Shown piece after piece: positions 59,966 to 64,000 of a stretch of 64,000 nucleotides of DNA. The stretch is taken from contig NZ_JASPDO010000005.1 in NCBI RefSeq assembly GCF_030230605.1, positions 1-64,000 of the forward strand, given 5' to 3'. Position 1 is the stretch's first letter; each line of letters starts with the position of its first letter. The notes below the pieces were generated by a model. The model was not told where the DNA came from and ran no database searches. It saw only the letters and a list, made by a program, of their open reading frames with translations. This stretch comes from Brevibacterium sp. UMB1308A (GTDB lineage Bacteria > Actinomycetota > Actinomycetes > Actinomycetales > Brevibacteriaceae). The position numbers were made by a program, and so were the translations under genes.

Positions 59966-60216
59966 CTGCCCAGCACCACCTTCGACACCGCTTCAACGGC
60001 TTGTCCGTGAACCGCAAGCGCGTGACTCACTCTTTCTGCAAGGTTCGCCGCCGTGTGAAAGTCTGTTGCCCGCGCTTCGACGTCACGTTTAAACGCGTCA
60101 GCTGATACTGAATGCCACGCGACACCTTGAAGGCTGCTGGTCTGATGAGCGTGTGTGCGCAAGGTGTCTGCGATGTGCATCCATTCCTTGATCGCAGTTT
60201 CAAACGAAGTATCCAT
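59962..60216 (-). CDS. WXG100-like small helical protein
   Basis: An 84-residue, two-helix protein. The turn GVAWHSVSADAFKRDVEA resembles the W-x-G turn of WXG100/EsxA proteins, with Ser in place of Gly. The length and all-helical profile fit. ATG 60216 is used because earlier in-frame starts add a Trp/Cys-rich sequence foreign to the family. It is the first gene of the cassette and overlaps the next by 4 bp. Confidence 0.6.
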   Translation of the reverse strand: MDTSFETAIKEWMHIADTLRTHAHQTSSLQGVAWHSVSADAFKRDVEARATDFHTAANLAERVSHALAVHGQAVEAVSKVVLGR

Positions 60217-60461
60217 GCAAAACAGAGTCCGCTTCCACGTCCAGGAGCACCACCACACAATCACCGCTTGTGGAAAGCACGCGCCCGTCCACAGACTGAG
60301 TGCCACCCACAAGCTCACCCAGGAACGACCTCGGCGGAACAAAACCCCACCTCAACCCACCCACCCTGGCGCTCCCCCGCACACTCCACAGGCACCTGCC
60401 AGTCCAACACCGCACAGTCCACACGTCTCTGGCTACTCAAGAGCCATGAAACAATGGCGGT

Positions 60462-61880
60462 ATGACTCGTGTGACTCTTGCAGATCTCGACCCCGCAATT
60501 GCTCTGGGCCCACTCGATGGCCGTTACCGTGGCGATGCCGCCCCACTCGTTGACTACCTTTCGGAAGCCGCTCTGAACCGCAACCGGATTCACGTGGAAG
60601 TGGAATGGTTCATTCACCTGCTCGAATCCAATGTGTTCGAAGGTGTTCGCGAACTCCATGGCGACGAAAAGCGCCAGTTGCGTGGGCTCGTCGAAACGTT
60701 CGACCACTCAACTATTTCGCAGCTGGCGGCGTTTGAAGCTGTCACCGTGCACGACGTCAAAGCCGTTGAGTATCTCATCAAGGAATCACTGTCGCAGATT
60801 GGCGCAGACGACCTGAGTGAACTCGTCCACTTCTGCTGCACATCAGAAGACATCAACAACTTGTCCTACGCCGTGGGCCTCAAGGGCGCTATCGAAGACG
60901 TGTGGTTGCCACGCGCTCGCGCGCTCATCGACGCCCTAGCTCAGATGGCTGAAGACCTGGCTGACACCCCTATGCTCAGCCACACCCACGGACAGCCTGC
61001 AACCCCATCCACCATGGGTAAAGAGTTCGCGGTGTTCGTGCACCGCTTGGCTCGTCAGTACCGTCGTATCGAAAGCACGGAGTACCTGGGCAAGATCAAC
61101 GGCGCTACCGGAACCTATGCAGCTCACACGGTTGCAGCCCCAGGTGTTGACTGGCCACACGTTGCGCAGACGTTCGTGGAGAAACTGGGCCTGACGTTCA
61201 ACCCGTTGACAACGCAGATCGAATCCCACGACTTCCAGGCGGAACTGTACGCTGACTTGGCACGTTTCAACCGCATCGCGCACAACCTGGCCACGGACAT
61301 GTGGACCTACATTGCGATGAACTACTTCATCCAGATCCCGGTTGAGGGCGCCACTGGATCGTCCACGATGCCGCACAAGGTCAACCCCATTCGGTTTGAA
61401 AACGCGGAAGCGAATCTCGAACTCAGTTGCGCACTGCTGGACTCTTTGGGCTCCACGCTGGTCACCAGCCGTTTGCAGCGCGACCTCACCGACTCCACCA
61501 CGCAGCGCAACATCGGTGTTGCGTTTGGCCACTCGGTGTTGGCGCTGAACAACCTAGTCAAGGGCTTGGGTCGCCTGGCAATCAACACCGACGCTCTCAA
61601 CGCCGACCTCGACTCCAACTGGGAAGTCTTGGCTGAGCCCATCCAGTCGGTCATGCGCGCGGCGTACCTCCAGGGCGTTCCAGGCATGGACAACCCGTAC
61701 GAAAAGCTCAAGGAGCTCACGCGCGGTCACCGCATCACACCAGAACAAATGCGCGAATTCATCGCGGGTCTGGGCCTTCCGGCTCACTTCGAAGAACCGC
61801 TGACACAGTTGACACCTGCCACGTACACGGGTGTGGCTGCTGATTTGGCCCGCGCCGAGGTGGCTGCCTGGCGCGCGTAA
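60462..61880 (+). CDS. purB: Adenylosuccinate lyase
   Basis: A 472-residue fumarase/aspartase-superfamily enzyme acting twice in purine synthesis (on SAICAR and adenylosuccinate). The signature GSSTMPHKVNPIRFENAEAN carries the flexible catalytic loop, with MLSHTHGQPATPSTMGKEF and VHFCCTSEDINNLSYA as the other active-site regions. Length and ALGPLDGRYRGDAAPL fit the E. coli-like class. ATG 60462 has no ribosome-binding site; AACAAT six bases upstream would suit a leaderless start. Confidence 0.96.
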   Translation: MTRVTLADLDPAIALGPLDGRYRGDAAPLVDYLSEAALNRNRIHVEVEWFIHLLESNVFEGVRELHGDEKRQLRGLVETFDHSTISQLAAFEAVTVHDVKAVEYLIKESLSQIGADDLSELVHFCCTSEDINNLSYAVGLKGAIEDVWLPRARALIDALAQMAEDLADTPMLSHTHGQPATPSTMGKEFAVFVHRLARQYRRIESTEYLGKINGATGTYAAHTVAAPGVDWPHVAQTFVEKLGLTFNPLTTQIESHDFQAELYADLARFNRIAHNLATDMWTYIAMNYFIQIPVEGATGSSTMPHKVNPIRFENAEANLELSCALLDSLGSTLVTSRLQRDLTDSTTQRNIGVAFGHSVLALNNLVKGLGRLAINTDALNADLDSNWEVLAEPIQSVMRAAYLQGVPGMDNPYEKLKELTRGHRITPEQMREFIAGLGLPAHFEEPLTQLTPATYTGVAADLARAEVAAWRA

Positions 61881-61910
61881 CCGTCACCTTCCAGCCTGGC
61901 TAGCTTCCAG

Positions 61911-61965
61911 CCTCGGCGGGGCGAGCCACAGTGCTCGCCGTGGCAGAGCGCGCCCCGCCACGAGG
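61911..61965. terminator. GC-rich nested hairpin after purB
   Basis: CCTCGGCGGGGCG at the left pairs with CGCCCCGCCACGAGG at the right (one bulge), and GCGAGC/GCTCGC form an inner stem (61921-61926 with 61933-61938). It lies between the convergent purB and response regulator genes. There is no T-tract, so its efficiency is unclear. A short direct repeat CTTCCAGCCT lies just before it. Confidence 0.55.
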
Positions 61966-61978
61966 TGCAGGGCCCGGA

Positions 61979-62704
61979 TTATTCGGTGCTGTCGTCCGGC
62001 AGGGTGTACTCCAACACCGGCCGGCCTGCGGAACCGTATCGAGGCTGACGTTTCAGAATTTCAGCGTCGGCCATCGCTTCTAAGTACCTGCGAGCGGTGA
62101 CTCGGGATACCCCCAAAAGGTCTCCCGCCTCGGCAGCCGAAAGAGCCCGCCCACCTTTCAGAGTGGCAAGAACAGCGTGCTGAATCTCGGCTGGAACCTT
62201 TTTAGCCAGACGGACCTTAGGTTCGGCTGAAAACGTGGACATGAGCGCGTCGATCTCTTGCTGCGACGCTTTTTCTGGGCAGTCTTCGAGTGAGCGTCGG
62301 TATTCGACATAGGCTGCCAGCTTGGCTTGGAACACCGGGAAAGTGAACGGTTTGACGATGTACTGGAAAACGCCCAGGCTTTTCGCGTTGTGTACCACGT
62401 TGAATTCGCGAGATGCGGTCACTGCTATCGCGTCAACGTTGACGCGGTGTGTGCGGAATGCTCGAAGTAACTGAATCCCGTGGCCATCGCCTAAGTTCAT
62501 GTCCAACAGAACCAGGTCAATCGCTTGTGGATCGATCGAAGGAACCTGGCCCAGCATGACCGCCAAGGCTTGGCTCGCGTTCTTGGCGATACCCACGACA
62601 TAGAAGTCGTCCAGACGGCTCACGTAGTTCGCGTGCGCACGTCCAGCGATCGCTTCGTCTTCAACGACAAGCACGCCAAACTTCTGTTCACTACTACGCG
62701 ACAT
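61979..62704 (-). CDS. CitB/DcuR-family response regulator
   Basis: A 241-residue regulator. The receiver has VVEDEAIAG, the phospho-acceptor Asp68 in LVLLDMNLGDGHG, and Lys in QYIVKPFTFPVF. The C-terminal winged helix has ALSAAEAGDLLGVSRVTARRYLE, as in DpiA/DcuR proteins that answer to di- or tricarboxylates. AGGAA precedes ATG 62704. It lies 103 bp downstream of its kinase gene. Confidence 0.92.
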   Translation of the reverse strand: MSRSSEQKFGVLVVEDEAIAGRAHANYVSRLDDFYVVGIAKNASQALAVMLGQVPSIDPQAIDLVLLDMNLGDGHGIQLLRAFRTHRVNVDAIAVTASREFNVVHNAKSLGVFQYIVKPFTFPVFQAKLAAYVEYRRSLEDCPEKASQQEIDALMSTFSAEPKVRLAKKVPAEIQHAVLATLKGGRALSAAEAGDLLGVSRVTARRYLEAMADAEILKRQPRYGSAGRPVLEYTLPDDSTE

Positions 62705-62807
62705 TGGTTCCTAAAAATCATTCGACCAGTTGTTCTTCTTTCGAACTATAGCCAATGGTCGTTACAACGTGGGCATATTTGTGTGCCAAGCGCGACACAT
62801 CTGGGCA

Positions 62808-64000
62808 CTACTTGGTCACATCTGGTGCGCCGGGCAACCACACAGAGAACTCAGCGCCGCGTAGTTCACCCTGGTCTGCTTCCTCGCCAAGTCCGCCGTC
62901 TACGTCAATTGCGCCGCCTAACCGTTTGACGGCCTGCACCACAATGTCGAGTCCCACTCCACGCGACCCGTCGCTCTGGGTTCCTTCCCCAGTGTCGTGC
63001 TCCACACCGTGATGTTTGGTTGACCATCCGCGTTCAAAAATGTGGTCTACGGTGTCGTCGGGGATTCCGGGTCCGTCGTCGCGCACGGAGATGGTGTATC
63101 CCGAGGCGGCAGACCCTGACATGGTGAGTTCCACCTGCTTGCGGTCGGCTGGAATGTCGGGCCGGCTCACCGCGTCGAATGCGTTGTCGAGCAAGTTGCC
63201 CAACACTGTCACCAGGTCACGTTCATCACCGGGGATTTGGCTTTGCAAGTTGGACGCGTCGACATGGAGATCGATGTTGTCTTCTTTAGCCTGAGCAAGC
63301 TTGGTGTACACAAGCGCTGCGATGACGGGCTGGTTGAAGCCACCCAGCAGATCTTCCGGTGCAGTAGACGTGTGGGCGACAGACTGGGTAGCAAACTCAA
63401 GTGCTTCTTCTGGGTTTCCTGTCTCAATCAGCGAGGCAATGATGTGCATCCTGTTGGCGAATTCGTGCGTCTGCGAGCGCAAAGAATCCGAGAAAGATCG
63501 AATGGACACCAACTCACCGGTGAGTTTTCGCAGTTCGGTGTGGTCGCGCACAGTGACAACCCATGTGTCGACATTGGGTTCATCGTGCATATATTCACGT
63601 GCGGGTTGCTGATTGACAAGTAGCACGCGAGACGCGGTGTAGTGGATCTCATCGCGCACCAACCGGCCGGATTCAATAAGGTTGCGGAGTGTTTCAGGCA
63701 CGGGTATTTGGTCGAACTGAATAGACGAATCTGTTTCCGGTAGCCCCAAAAGTTCACGAGCAGTGTCGTTATACAGAACGATTCCCTCGTTTCTGTCAAC
63801 CAAAAGCAAACCGTCGTTCACGGCCTCCAAAACTGACCTGTAATACGCGATCAGATGCGCCAGTTCTTTTGTTCCGTAGTCCCCGGTGACGCGTTTGAGC
63901 CCTCGCGATGTCAACCAAATCGCAGCTGTTCCCAGCACAAAAGTAAACGCGCCACTTGCGATCAATAAGTTCCCAACGGGTTGGAAACTTGCTTTCACCG
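62808..64000 (-). CDS. CitA/DcuS-family sensor histidine kinase, 5' part cut by window edge
   Basis: At least 396 residues are visible. After the end of an extracytoplasmic sensor, a membrane helix (IASGAFTFVLGTAAIWLTS) leads to a PAS domain (VNDGLLLVDRNEGIVLYNDTA). The kinase core has the CitA-type His box SQTHEFANRMHIIASLIETG and ATPase boxes VTVLGNLLDNAFDAV, VRDDGPGIP and GSRGVGLDIV. The reading frame continues past 64000, so the true start and the sensor domain are outside. A signal such as citrate or a C4-dicarboxylate is likely from the family. Confidence 0.92.
   Translation of the reverse strand, partial: VKASFQPVGNLLIASGAFTFVLGTAAIWLTSRGLKRVTGDYGTKELAHLIAYYRSVLEAVNDGLLLVDRNEGIVLYNDTARELLGLPETDSSIQFDQIPVPETLRNLIESGRLVRDEIHYTASRVLLVNQQPAREYMHDEPNVDTWVVTVRDHTELRKLTGELVSIRSFSDSLRSQTHEFANRMHIIASLIETGNPEEALEFATQSVAHTSTAPEDLLGGFNQPVIAALVYTKLAQAKEDNIDLHVDASNLQSQIPGDERDLVTVLGNLLDNAFDAVSRPDIPADRKQVELTMSGSAASGYTISVRDDGPGIPDDTVDHIFERGWSTKHHGVEHDTGEGTQSDGSRGVGLDIVVQAVKRLGGAIDVDGGLGEEADQGELRGAEFSVWLPGAPDVTK

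Noticed and set aside
1..64000. CRISPR array, prophage, insertion sequence or tRNA gene.
   Set aside because: I saw no regularly spaced repeats, transposase or phage genes, or tRNA-like structure. The only dispersed repeats are the palindromic element and the octamer.

Overview
The window looks like chromosomal DNA of a moderately high-GC actinobacterium in the Micrococcales. Supporting signs are LPXTG surface proteins, an actinobacterial 16S leader, a MoeZ-type MoeB-rhodanese fusion, an actinobacterial dCTP deaminase, DUF3817 and DUF4235 proteins, a CopD/CtaG fusion, and many GTG or apparently leaderless starts. The 16S 5' end (minus strand, left edge) and the gene content would fit Brevibacterium or a close relative. 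That name is an inference, not a proof.

Layout. 1-584: 5' end of a 16S rRNA gene and its leader and promoter. 585-6676: flavin-dependent oxidoreductase, glutamate-cysteine ligase family protein, an M20 peptidase plus enolase-superfamily racemase pair, and two small proteins. 6740-11964: VIT-type transporter with a ferritin-like domain, LPXTG-anchored M28 peptidase, aminodeoxychorismate lyase, DUF4235 protein, type I dehydroquinase. 12049-14618: Tat-exported DyP peroxidase, PCu(A)C copper chaperone and a small membrane protein. 14698-24403: a tightly overlapping Mrp Na+/H+ antiporter operon (mrpA-C-D-E-F-G) that runs directly into a response regulator, a histidine kinase and a lipoprotein. 24515-31030: dcd and a partner, a Pro/Glu/Thr-rich LPXTG surface protein, an ABC-ATPase-like protein without a visible Walker A, an acyl-CoA-thioesterase-like hydrolase and an unknown anchored protein. 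31040-41571: an NHL/thioredoxin protein, then a complete molybdenum island: moeA, moaC, HTH-Mop protein, modABC, moeZ, a mogA-moaE fusion, moaA and moaD. 41674-44476: FAH family protein, PatB/MalY lyase and YggS. 44570-48661: 3-hydroxyisobutyrate dehydrogenase, LysR regulator, SDR dehydrogenase and MHS-type transporter. 48798-54231: CtaG/CopD, nitrilase-type hydrolase, HU, zinc-independent S14-L33-L28, and a SPOR-like membrane protein. 54327-57820: branched-chain 2-oxoacid dehydrogenase-type E1alpha, E1beta and E2. 57963-60216: a WXG100-like / unknown / helical-hydrolase cassette. 60462-64000: purB and a CitA/CitB-type two-component system cut by the window edge.

The least ordinary signals are at the DNA level. 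First, a ~67-bp palindromic element occurs three times, each time between convergent genes. Second, the octamer CCGAGGTG/CACCTCGG is strongly over-represented in all reading frames and in both orientations, densest across 31-44 kb. Third, many genes have a -10 hexamer whose predicted start site is the first base of the start codon, or one base before it, which suggests widespread leaderless transcription.
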